A program made the position numbers and the translations under genes. A DNA stretch of 5,284 bases from JAUVXJ01 sp034430275 (GTDB taxonomy: Bacteria; Chloroflexota; Anaerolineae; UBA7937; B3-Chlor), in the NCBI GenBank assembly GCA_034430275.1, contig DAOUEW010000064.1, forward strand, positions 1 to 5,284, in the 5' to 3' direction. Positions 1 to 5,282 of this stretch are shown piece after piece; the first letter of the stretch is position 1; each line of letters starts with the position of its first letter. The notes below the pieces were generated by a model that did no database searches, was not told the DNA's origin, and saw nothing but the letters and a program-made list of their open reading frames with translations.

Positions 1-715
1 CCTCGTCGTCCGTGAGGAGACGGACCTCGCCGCTGTGGTATCTGGTGAGACCCACGGGTACGACACCGATGGAGCGAACACCAGGAAACAGCGCCGTCAG
101 GTCCTCGACGGTGCGGTCCAGATGCTCGTCGTCGTTCACGCCCGGCACCACTACGATCTGGGTGTGTACCTCTATGCCCATGCCCGTCAGACGATGGAGC
201 TGTTCGTAGATATCGGGCAGGCGCGCATTGCACATCAGCCGCTGCCTCAACTCATGATCCGTAGCGTGGACGGAGACGTACAGCGGGCTCAGGTGCTGCT
301 CGGCCACACGCTCCCAGTCTTGTTCGGACCAGTTAGAGAGAGTGATGAAGTTGCCATGGAGGAACGAATACCGGTAGTCGTCGTCCTTGACGTACAGTGA
401 GGGTCGGAGCCCTCGAGGCATTTGGTCCACGAAGCAGAACTGACACCGGTTGCCGCAGCGGCGAATCCCATCGAACACGTCCTCCGCGAACCCGATGCCG
501 AACTCCTCCCCGTATTCCCGGTCAGCAGCAAGAACGAGCCGCTTCCCGGCTCGTTCGATCTCGATCTCCAGCCGCTCGTCGGCGGCGTAGAAGTGGTAGT
601 CTATGACGTCCCGAAGTACGTGTCCGTTGATGGAGATGAGCTGGTCCTCAGGTCGAATACCCAACCCGTCCGCCAGGCTGCCTTCGTCCACGTGAGATAT
701 TCGCCCGCCGCTCAG
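1..715 (-). CDS. PDZ-radical SAM-DUF512 protein, N-terminal half (runs off left edge)
   Basis: This is the N-terminal ~238 residues of a DUF512-family radical SAM protein; the C-terminal DUF512 part lies outside the window. Residues 1-60 look like a small PDZ domain (GGRISHVDEGSLADGLGI, then DQLISINGH). The radical SAM cluster motif CGNRCQFC follows, with Cys87, Cys91 and Cys94 in CX3CX2C spacing that should hold a [4Fe-4S] cluster for S-adenosylmethionine cleavage. Family-typical text follows it: FVDQMPRGLRPSLYVKDDDY and FLHGNFITLSNW. The reaction and substrate of this family are unknown to me. The frame is open upstream only to a TGA inside plsC, with no ATG, GTG or TTG before the PDZ domain. 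I therefore chose CTG at 715-713, which overlaps the plsC stop (CTGA) and sits 9 nt after GGAGG. The alternative GTG at 691-689 would remove the first PDZ strand. It is last of the visible cmk-plsC-DUF512 unit. Family assignment is sure; the start codon is inferred. Confidence 0.9.
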   Translation of the reverse strand, partial: MSGGRISHVDEGSLADGLGIRPEDQLISINGHVLRDVIDYHFYAADERLEIEIERAGKRLVLAADREYGEEFGIGFAEDVFDGIRRCGNRCQFCFVDQMPRGLRPSLYVKDDDYRYSFLHGNFITLSNWSEQDWERVAEQHLSPLYVSVHATDHELRQRLMCNARLPDIYEQLHRLTGMGIEVHTQIVVVPGVNDDEHLDRTVEDLTALFPGVRSIGVVPVGLTRYHSGEVRLLTDDE

Positions 716-1455
716 CCCCTCACACCTCCCTTGCTGAACACCGTCCGCCTCCTGCCTCGGGGGTTGTCTTGCCCCTTCGTCTGCCGACCATCATAGGCTG
801 TCAAGTGCTGCTCGGTCGCGGTGGAGAGGTCACTGTAGTAGCCCCGGTACTCATCGGGGAGCAGAACGGCGAGGCGATACATCATCTCGTCGGTCATCTG
901 GCTCAACTGCTCCCGCGTGAGCTTGCGCGCCTCCGGCTCGAAGATGAAGGGATGGCCGAACGCAATACCGACCTTCGTCCGTCGCAGACTGGAGAGCTGC
1001 TTCCAGAACTTCTCCTGGCCCCAGATCGCCAGAGGGACGATGGGTGCCCCAGCCCTCACAGCGATGTACGAGAGCCCATCCTTGCCCTTTTGCAGAGTAT
1101 TGGTCCTGCTCCTCGTGCCCTCCGGCGCCGCCATCAGCACCTTGCCCTGCTTCAGCACCCTCAGCGCGGTTCGGAGGGCCTTCCTGTCCACCTCTCCTCT
1201 CAACACGGGGAAGGTGCCGTATAACCTGAAGAAGAACGCCAAAACCGGGTTGCGGTAGTTCTCCGCCTTGGACATGCCCACGACCTCACGGTCCACGAGC
1301 GCCGCCCCAATGACTGTATCGATGGAGATCATGTGGTTCTGTACGACGATCACCGGCCCTTCCGCGGGCAGACGCTCCAGACCCTCCACCTCATAGTCGA
1401 GGAGAAGCGCCATCACGAACCTGAGAACCCGATTGGCGAAACGCTGAAAGGTCAT
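712..1455 (-). CDS. plsC: 1-acyl-sn-glycerol-3-phosphate acyltransferase (PlsC family)
   Basis: The product transfers a fatty acyl chain to the sn-2 position of lysophosphatidic acid, giving phosphatidic acid at the cytoplasmic membrane surface. All four acyltransferase blocks are visible in the 247 residues. Block I is NHMISID, with catalytic His41 and Asp46. Block II is around GTFPVLRG (80-87). Block III is PEGTRS, with Glu112-Arg115. Block IV is APIVPLAIWG (137-146). A short hydrophobic N-terminus (about 10-19) may sit in the membrane. The ATG at 1455 is preceded by GAGGAGG, which overlaps the cmk stop codon, and the gap to cmk is 15 nt, so the two are surely cotranscribed. The C-terminus (about 205-247) is a polar, basic tail without recognisable homology and ends in the stop/start overlap with the DUF512 gene. 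It could be any lysophospholipid acyltransferase of this superfamily; acyl donor and exact acceptor cannot be read from sequence. Confidence 0.93.
   Translation of the reverse strand: MTFQRFANRVLRFVMALLLDYEVEGLERLPAEGPVIVVQNHMISIDTVIGAALVDREVVGMSKAENYRNPVLAFFFRLYGTFPVLRGEVDRKALRTALRVLKQGKVLMAAPEGTRSRTNTLQKGKDGLSYIAVRAGAPIVPLAIWGQEKFWKQLSSLRRTKVGIAFGHPFIFEPEARKLTREQLSQMTDEMMYRLAVLLPDEYRGYYSDLSTATEQHLTAYDGRQTKGQDNPRGRRRTVFSKGGVRG
716..730 (-). promoter_or_regulatory. Shine-Dalgarno deciding the CTG start of the DUF512 gene
   Basis: Read on the minus strand, GGGAGGT (730-724) lies inside the last codons of plsC. The GGAGG core is 9 nt before the CTG at 715-713. This is the strongest ribosome-binding sequence near the beginning of the radical SAM reading frame. 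It favours initiation at the CTG over the downstream GTG at 691-689, which has no comparable purine tract at proper distance. Confidence 0.55.
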
Positions 1456-1470
1456 GGCCCTACTGCCTCC

Positions 1471-2178
1471 TCAAGGACTGGCCTCGCCTCCCTCAACTGA
1501 AGCTTCTTCGACCAGTTTCTCTAACACATCTAACACCTCTTCGACGCCGAGGTTATCCGTGTCTACTCGAACCGCGTCCTCGGCAACCTTGAGGGGGGCC
1601 ACCTCCCTGCCACTATCTATCTGGTCACGGCGCTTCATGTCCTCCAGGATCTTCTCGTAGTCCGCTTCGTCTCCTCGCTCCAGGAGCTCCAGATAGCGCC
1701 GTCGGGCTCTCACCTCCACTGATGCGTCCAGATAGATCTTCAGATCGGCGTTTGGCAAGACCACGGTGCCGATATCCCTGCCCACCATCACCACCTGGCC
1801 CCGCTCACCTATGCGGCGCTGCTGTTCCGTGAGCGCACGGCGCACGTCGGCGTACGCCGACACGGGTGAGACGTGCCGGTCAACCTCCGGGCGTCTTGTC
1901 TCCCACGTCACGTCCTCGCCATCGGCCAGCACTGTATACTGTCGGCCATCTTCGTGCTCTGGTCTCACGATGTCGATTCTCAGTTCACGGGCCAACCGGC
2001 TGATCGCCTCTTCGTCCGCAACGTCCAGACCTCTCTGCAAGACCTCCCAGGTCACGGCGCGGTACATGGCACCCGTGTCAAAGAACAGATACCCCAAACG
2101 CTGCGCCAGTAGACCACCTACGGTACTCTTGCCTGACGCAGCAGGGCCATCAATGGCGATGGTAGACGGTAGAGTCAC
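1471..2178 (-). CDS. cmk: (d)CMP kinase (cytidylate kinase)
   Basis: The product phosphorylates CMP and dCMP with ATP to the diphosphates, feeding CTP, dCTP and the CDP-lipid pathway. With the start chosen here it has 235 residues, close to the usual 220-230. The P-loop GPAASGKST is at 11-19. The nucleotide-binding FFDTGAMYRAVTW is at 32-44, with Asp34 and Arg40. The GRDIGT motif is at 133-138, followed by LKIYLDAS and the arginine-rich LID (RARRRY, 157-162). The family C-terminal block with SGREVAPL is also present. I chose GTG at 2178-2176 because AAAGGGG lies 5 nt before it and the protein then starts as VTLPSTIAIDG, as in relatives. A TTG at 2214 would add 12 residues (235 to 247) but lacks a good ribosome-binding site. 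cmk is the first gene of the cmk-plsC-DUF512 unit and has its own promoter just upstream. Confidence 0.96.
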   Translation of the reverse strand: MTLPSTIAIDGPAASGKSTVGGLLAQRLGYLFFDTGAMYRAVTWEVLQRGLDVADEEAISRLARELRIDIVRPEHEDGRQYTVLADGEDVTWETRRPEVDRHVSPVSAYADVRRALTEQQRRIGERGQVVMVGRDIGTVVLPNADLKIYLDASVEVRARRRYLELLERGDEADYEKILEDMKRRDQIDSGREVAPLKVAEDAVRVDTDNLGVEEVLDVLEKLVEEASVEGGEASP

Positions 2179-2262
2179 ACCCACCCCTTTCGGGAACGTG
2201 CCCCTGGCAGCCAAGGCTCGCTGAGCCGCCGCGCCAGAGAAACAAAAGAATCACTCCCTCTG

Positions 2263-2291
2263 ATTATAGGTCACGGCATAGCGCGCCACAA
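2263..2291 (-). promoter_or_regulatory. Predicted sigma70-type promoter for the cmk-plsC-DUF512 unit
   Basis: On the minus strand the -10 element is a perfect TATAAT (2268-2263). Exactly 17 nt upstream is TTGTGG (2291-2286), a partial -35 that keeps TTG. The -35 starts 1 nt beyond the stop codon of the M23 peptidase gene. Transcription would start near 2256, leaving a 5' leader of about 78 nt before the cmk GTG. The leader holds a short perfect hairpin, GGCTC-AGC-GAGCC (2227-2215), and a poly-T-rich stretch just after the start point. I infer that cmk can be transcribed independently of scpB and the peptidase gene. Confidence 0.65.
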
Positions 2292-2292
2292 C

Positions 2293-3291
2293 TCACGGGA
2301 GGATTCTCCGTCTCGTCCACTCGAAGGGATCAACGGCGACGCCGCCTACCCTGAGCTCCCAATGGAGATGCGTGCCCGTGGACAGTCCTGTGGAGCCAAG
2401 GTGCCCGATCACCTGGCCTTTGGACACGGCTTCTCCCTCCTGGATCACGAGATCAGACAAGTGGCAGTAGATGCTGTAGATCCCCAGGCCGTGATCGATG
2501 ATCACGGTATTGCCCCTGACCTGCAGGGCCTCGGAGAGAGCTACTCTGCCGCTGGCAGCGGCGTACGCAGGCTCGCCGGTCTCGCCATCCAGGTCTACTC
2601 CAGCGTGCCGCCCGGGTCCGGTATCGTACTGCCGTATCGCCCCGTACGCGGAGGTGATGGTCAGCTTGTCCACTGGATACCCGAATACGTCATCCCAGAG
2701 CTTGCTCGAACTGCGCTGCGCGTAGATGGCCTCGAGGCGTTCTCTTTCCTCCCTGACTATCTCCGGATCGAGGAGGTATTCCCGTTCGGTGGGGATGTCG
2801 ATGACCTCGCTGGGGAACTGCCCGTAGGTCACCGTCACCACGTCCGTGACCAGAACCTGCTCGCCCAGCGTGCTCCTGGCCCCAACGACTATCTGCCCCG
2901 GACCCACAGCAGCCCAGGAGGCAAACCCTGCTAAAGCCCAGTAGCTGCCCTCCAGCTCGACGAAGTCCAGTGTCAGTTCGCCCAGAGTCCCCGTCAAGGT
3001 CACCTCTCGGTTGGACTGCACCTCGATGGCAAGCGTGCCTCCCTGCGCGAGCTCCATGGGCTCCACACGCAACTCTACACTCAGTGGCTCGGGCGTTGGA
3101 GTGGGGGTCGCCGTTGGGGTGGGAGTCGAGGTGGGAGTGGGCGTCGCTGTGCTGGTGGCGGTGGGAGTAGGGGTGAACAAGACAGCAGCGAGGGGCTCGG
3201 GAAGCGGAGACAGCGCCACGTAGCCAGCCAGCCCTACGATGGCCATCGCTAACAGTAGAACGATGGCTATCCTCAGCGGCCTATTCCTCAT
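2293..3291 (-). CDS. Membrane-anchored or secreted M23 (LytM/lysostaphin-type) metallopeptidase
   Basis: The 332-residue protein begins with a basic tip and one hydrophobic helix (about 7-27), serving as signal peptide or uncleaved anchor. An extracytoplasmic Pro-Thr linker follows (40-68), then a beta-rich region (about 70-155) that may be an Ig-like spacer. A short charged helical stretch lies at 167-192. The M23 domain is at about 205-325. It keeps the zinc ligands His229 and Asp233 (RHAGVDLD) and the HLHWE motif with His308 and His310; the usual HLS block is also there (YCHLSD, His277). All residues needed for activity are present, so it should be a working peptidoglycan endopeptidase acting outside the membrane; the bond cleaved is not readable. 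The ATG lies inside the end of scpB (11-nt overlap), with GGAG 7 nt upstream, so translation is probably coupled to scpB. Such Pro-Thr linkers are frequent in secreted Chloroflexota proteins. Confidence 0.9.
   Translation of the reverse strand: MRNRPLRIAIVLLLAMAIVGLAGYVALSPLPEPLAAVLFTPTPTATSTATPTPTSTPTPTATPTPTPEPLSVELRVEPMELAQGGTLAIEVQSNREVTLTGTLGELTLDFVELEGSYWALAGFASWAAVGPGQIVVGARSTLGEQVLVTDVVTVTYGQFPSEVIDIPTEREYLLDPEIVREERERLEAIYAQRSSSKLWDDVFGYPVDKLTITSAYGAIRQYDTGPGRHAGVDLDGETGEPAYAAASGRVALSEALQVRGNTVIIDHGLGIYSIYCHLSDLVIQEGEAVSKGQVIGHLGSTGLSTGTHLHWELRVGGVAVDPFEWTRRRILP
3088..3174 (-). repeat. Low-complexity Pro-Thr dipeptide repeat within the M23 gene
   Basis: This stretch encodes residues 40-68 of the M23 protein, built from Thr-Pro with occasional Ala or Ser (for example TPTPTATSTATPTPTSTP). 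At DNA level the plus strand shows a degenerate 6-nt period of GGNGTN type, and GTGGGAGT occurs three times. It most likely forms an extended, possibly O-glycosylated spacer holding the catalytic domain away from the membrane. The period makes it prone to slippage, changing length in steps of two residues without breaking the frame. Confidence 0.85.
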
Positions 3292-3805
3292 CCGCTGACT
3301 CCATCTCCTCGAACCTGGGCAGCTCCTCCAGATCCTCGAGTCCGAAGTGCTGGAGGAACTCGAAAGTGGTGGCGTACACCAGCGGACGCCCCACCGTCTC
3401 CAGGCGATCTACAGCGTCTATCAGCCCTCGCGCTAAGAGACTCTTCAACACACCCTGACAGTTCACCCCACGAATGGCCTCTATATCCGGCCTGGTTATG
3501 GGCTGGCGATAGGCCACTATGGCCAGCGTCTCCAGGGCCGCCGCTGACAGCGTGCCCGAATACTGGAGCCCCAGAAACCGCTCCACGTAGGGAGCCATCT
3601 CAGGTGCGGTCACGATCTGAACCTTGTCGTCGTGCACCTGAACGCGCAAGCCTCGTCCTTTGTACTCATCCGAGAGCGACCTCGCCGCCTTGCCTATGAG
3701 GGCTCGCTCCACCTGCAACGTCTCCGCGAGGCGTGCCGTGGAGACTGGCTCGTCGGCCACGAACAGCAAACTCTCCAAGACAGCCTTCGCTTCGTCGATG
3801 TCCAT
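3281..3805 (-). CDS. scpB: Segregation and condensation protein B (ScpB)
   Basis: ScpB is the winged-helix kleisin partner that binds ScpA and SMC to form the bacterial condensin, which compacts and segregates the chromosome. The 174 residues show two winged-helix regions. The first (about 5-78) starts DEAKAVLESLLFVADEPVS. The second (about 86-155) carries the family signature ALETLAIVAYRQPITR, then IEAIRGVN, LLARGLI and GRPLVYATT. The C-terminus is a short acidic tail. The ATG at 3805 has AAGGGA 6 nt upstream. No scpA precedes it: the next gene upstream is divergent. It overlaps the M23 peptidase gene by 11 nt, suggesting one transcript. The identification is secure from the signature alone. 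Confidence 0.97.
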   Translation of the reverse strand: MDIDEAKAVLESLLFVADEPVSTARLAETLQVERALIGKAARSLSDEYKGRGLRVQVHDDKVQIVTAPEMAPYVERFLGLQYSGTLSAAALETLAIVAYRQPITRPDIEAIRGVNCQGVLKSLLARGLIDAVDRLETVGRPLVYATTFEFLQHFGLEDLEELPRFEEMESADEE

Positions 3806-3815
3806 GTCTTATCCC

Positions 3816-3844
3816 TTGACACATACCGAAAGCATAAGTATACT
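3816..3844 (+). promoter_or_regulatory. Near-consensus sigma70-type promoter for the lipoprotein gene
   Basis: A perfect -35 TTGACA (3816-3821) is separated by 17 nt from TATACT (3839-3844), a five-of-six match to the -10 consensus. Transcription would start near 3851, giving a leader of about 29 nt that contains AAGAGG (3868-3873), 6 nt before the ATG at 3880. This is the best promoter in the window and points only to the plus-strand lipoprotein gene. Confidence 0.75.
3837..3842 (-). promoter_or_regulatory. Possible -10 element toward scpB, sharing the palindrome AGTATACT
   Basis: AGTATACT (3837-3844) is a perfect palindrome, so the minus strand also reads TATACT (3842-3837). It would place an scpB transcript start near 3830, about 25 nt before the scpB ATG. 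No good -35 stands at 17 nt (GGTGCG). TTGTGG occurs at 3869-3864, but 21 nt away. The element is plausible because scpB needs a promoter in this 74-nt gap, but it is weak by itself. Confidence 0.35.
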
Positions 3845-3879
3845 GGGCCGGAACTCACCCGCACCACAAGAGGATATCG

Positions 3880-4437
3880 ATGCCATCCCGGTTTCGCGCC
3901 TCCGGCTTCGTCGTGATCGTCGCTCTGTCAGTCTTCGCGCTGGCATGCCTTCCCTGCCAGACTTCCTCCGAGGTCGTTCCAACGCCCATGAGGACCGTAC
4001 CCGTATCCACCACAGAGGCAGAGAATCTGATCTCCTCCCTGAGCCAAGGCTTGGTCCCAGATTCCGAAGGACGTTTCGTCCTGGTGATCACCGAGGAGGA
4101 GTTGACCTCGTACGTAGCGCTGAACATGGAAGAGAGCATCGTCGATCCCCAGATCATCCTGACCGATGGTCAGATGCAGATCTACGGCACCATGGTCAGC
4201 CCCGTCGAGGCACCCGTAACCGCGGTGGCCTCGGTCGAAGTGGAAGACGGCAAGGCTCACGTGGTCGTCGAGTCGGTGTCCGTGGACGGCTTTCCCATCC
4301 CCGGCACCTTCGTAGAGGCTTTCGCGCAGCAGATCGACGACCTGGTAATGACCCTGCTGGAATACGAGAATCTGGAGATCACCGAAGTACAGATCCCGGC
4401 AGGCGAGATGAACATCAAGGGCATCATAGGATCGTAA
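3880..4437 (+). CDS. Putative secreted lipoprotein of unknown function
   Basis: I do not recognise this 185-residue protein. It begins with a basic tip, a hydrophobic segment (about 9-22) and a relaxed lipobox FALAC, with Cys23 the likely lipidated residue; a second cysteine follows at 26. Next comes a short Pro/Thr-containing linker (about 28-45), then a mature domain from about 46. It contains a helix-like ITEEELTSYVALNMEE (70-85), followed by alternating beta-type segments (PQIILTDGQMQIYGTM, then two Val-rich strands) and a helix ending near EYENL. This order, a helix followed by long strands, vaguely recalls LmeA/DUF2993 or YpmS/DUF2140 type extracytoplasmic lipid-binding-like proteins, but that is a guess. 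Start choice is supported by AAGAGG 6 nt upstream and the strong promoter. It is the only plus-strand gene here, and its TAA directly abuts the stop of the convergent AmaP-like gene. Confidence 0.8.
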   Translation: MPSRFRASGFVVIVALSVFALACLPCQTSSEVVPTPMRTVPVSTTEAENLISSLSQGLVPDSEGRFVLVITEEELTSYVALNMEESIVDPQIILTDGQMQIYGTMVSPVEAPVTAVASVEVEDGKAHVVVESVSVDGFPIPGTFVEAFAQQIDDLVMTLLEYENLEITEVQIPAGEMNIKGIIGS

Positions 4438-4983
4438 TCAGCTCGCCAACGGGCCATCTGCGCGTGGGGCATACCGGATGTTCACCTTGATCTTGCGCAG
4501 CTTGAGCCCCATTCGCTCTTCTACGACTTCGCGAGCCACCTGGCAGACCTCCTCCGTTTTGGTCGGGACGTCGATGTCAGGGGTCGTCTCCAGATTCAGT
4601 TCCACATCGATATCCTTGCGGCGCGGCATGATCTTGGGCCTGACTTTGACCACATCCGCCAGTTGATCCACCCGGTACTCGAGACGCTGCGCGATGGACT
4701 CGACAGCCAGTTCCACCTCGCCACCAGCCGACTTCACGAGCCTGACGGTGTGCCGCCTTGGCCTTCTGAACTCCAGGTAGAGGACCAGCCCGCAGATGAT
4801 GAAGCAGACAATACCCACCAGGACCAGAACCACTCGATGAAAGATACTGAGGCCACCGGACACAGATCCGAGAATAGGCTGGAGACACGCGAGCACCGGA
4901 TCCGGAAACACCAACACAACAGGAATGGCGATCATCAACGCCGCGAAAAGCAAAACTGTGACGGCTCGGTTGAATAGGTTCAT
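4438..4983 (-). CDS. AmaP-like alkaline shock response membrane anchor protein (Asp23/Gls24-type domain)
   Basis: The 181-residue product has two hydrophobic helices (about 8-27 and 51-70), then a basic patch (EFRRPRR) and a cytoplasmic C-terminal domain. That domain carries Asp23/Gls24-like text: GGEVELAVESIAQRLEY (88-104), DVELNLETTPDIDVP (126-140) and a final VREV-type helix plus strand, ending KVNIRYAP. In Firmicutes AmaP anchors Asp23 to the membrane and is linked to envelope stress; here only the architecture is shared, so the role is inferred. I chose ATG at 4983 because GGGGGAG lies 6 nt upstream and the membrane helix follows directly. An upstream GTG at 5091 (overlapping the fmt stop as GTGA) would add 36 residues with no family likeness. 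It follows fmt by 104 nt with no clear promoter between, so it is likely cotranscribed with fmt. Confidence 0.8.
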   Translation of the reverse strand: MNLFNRAVTVLLFAALMIAIPVVLVFPDPVLACLQPILGSVSGGLSIFHRVVLVLVGIVCFIICGLVLYLEFRRPRRHTVRLVKSAGGEVELAVESIAQRLEYRVDQLADVVKVRPKIMPRRKDIDVELNLETTPDIDVPTKTEEVCQVAREVVEERMGLKLRKIKVNIRYAPRADGPLAS

Positions 4984-5087
4984 CGTCTTCTCCCCCGTTC
5001 TGACTCCATGAGTAGTACGTGCACTACATCCTTTCCGTCTTGAGCATCCAGCATTCGTCAGCCGATCGCGCCTTGTTGTGACGCCAG
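4984..5087. other. fmt to AmaP-like intergenic spacer with short inverted repeats
   Basis: This 104-nt gap lies between two minus-strand genes. I see no convincing -35/-10 pair and no terminator with a T-run. Two small inverted repeats occur. GTAGT-ACGTGC-ACTAC (5012-5027) is 29 nt upstream of the AmaP-like ATG. GTGAC-GCCA-GTCAC lies at the fmt stop codon and extends 2 nt into that gene. The minus-strand frame continues open from a GTG at 5091 through the gap into the AmaP-like gene, but the encoded 36 residues look random. The purine tract GGGGGAG is the ribosome-binding site of the downstream gene. Confidence 0.4.
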
Positions 5088-5282
5088 TCACCCACCAAGC
5101 ACGGAACCCACGAACTCCCTCTGTCCGCGGACGAACTCTTCTGCACCCATGGCCCTCTTCCCAGCTAACTGGATCTCCTCCAGCACCAGAGCGCCTTGCC
5201 CGCAGGCCACTCCCACACCCGTGGGCAGCAGCACGACCTCACCCGGTTCCTCTCTGCCCTTCCATTTGCGCTCCGGGCGCGC
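5088..5282 (-). CDS. fmt: Methionyl-tRNA formyltransferase, C-terminal 64 residues (runs off right edge)
   Basis: Fmt formylates Met-tRNAfMet using 10-formyltetrahydrofolate, providing the initiator tRNA for translation. Only the end of the C-terminal tRNA-binding domain is in the window. It shows the family signature VACGQGALVLEEIQLAGK followed by RAMGAEEFVRGQR and a terminal GSVLGG, typical of Fmt C-termini. The frame is open from the window edge to the TGA at 5090-5088. The catalytic domain and start lie to the right. A def gene further upstream would be expected from common bacterial gene order but is not visible. Confidence 0.93.
   Translation of the reverse strand, partial: ARPERKWKGREEPGEVVLLPTGVGVACGQGALVLEEIQLAGKRAMGAEEFVRGQREFVGSVLGG

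Noticed and set aside
769..1224. Plus-strand open frames opposite plsC
   Set aside because: They are shadows of plsC, which has all four acyltransferase motifs on the other strand.
1766..2224. A 152-residue plus-strand open frame opposite cmk
   Set aside because: It is Ser/Arg/Thr-rich text, complementary to conserved cmk codons, with no family features.
2215..2227. GGCTC-GCT-GAGCC hairpin as terminator of the scpB-M23 transcript
   Set aside because: The stem is 5 bp with no T-run after it on the minus strand, and it lies downstream of the cmk promoter, so it is better viewed as leader structure.
2362..2934. A 190-residue plus-strand open frame opposite the M23 gene
   Set aside because: It is antisense to the catalytic domain of a well-supported gene; long antisense frames are expected in GC-rich coding DNA.
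3088..3174. The GGNGTN repeat as a CRISPR or non-coding tandem array
   Set aside because: It has no spacer/repeat pattern and is in frame as a Pro-Thr linker of the M23 protein.
4402..4447. GGCGAG/CTCGCC inverted repeat around the convergent stop codons as a bidirectional terminator
   Set aside because: The arms are only 6 bp, the loop is 34 nt and no T-run follows on either strand.
3660..4490. A 276-residue plus-strand open frame covering the scpB start and the lipoprotein gene
   Set aside because: It is longer than the lipoprotein gene but Arg-rich and without domain likeness. It crosses scpB antisense and the promoter region, while the competing frame has a ribosome-binding site, a promoter, a signal peptide and a lipobox.
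4984..5091. GTG at 5091 as the start of the AmaP-like gene, overlapping the fmt stop as GTGA
   Set aside because: The added 36 residues are polar and unlike the family, and the ATG at 4983 has a strong ribosome-binding site directly before the membrane helix. Coupling to fmt remains possible but unlikely.
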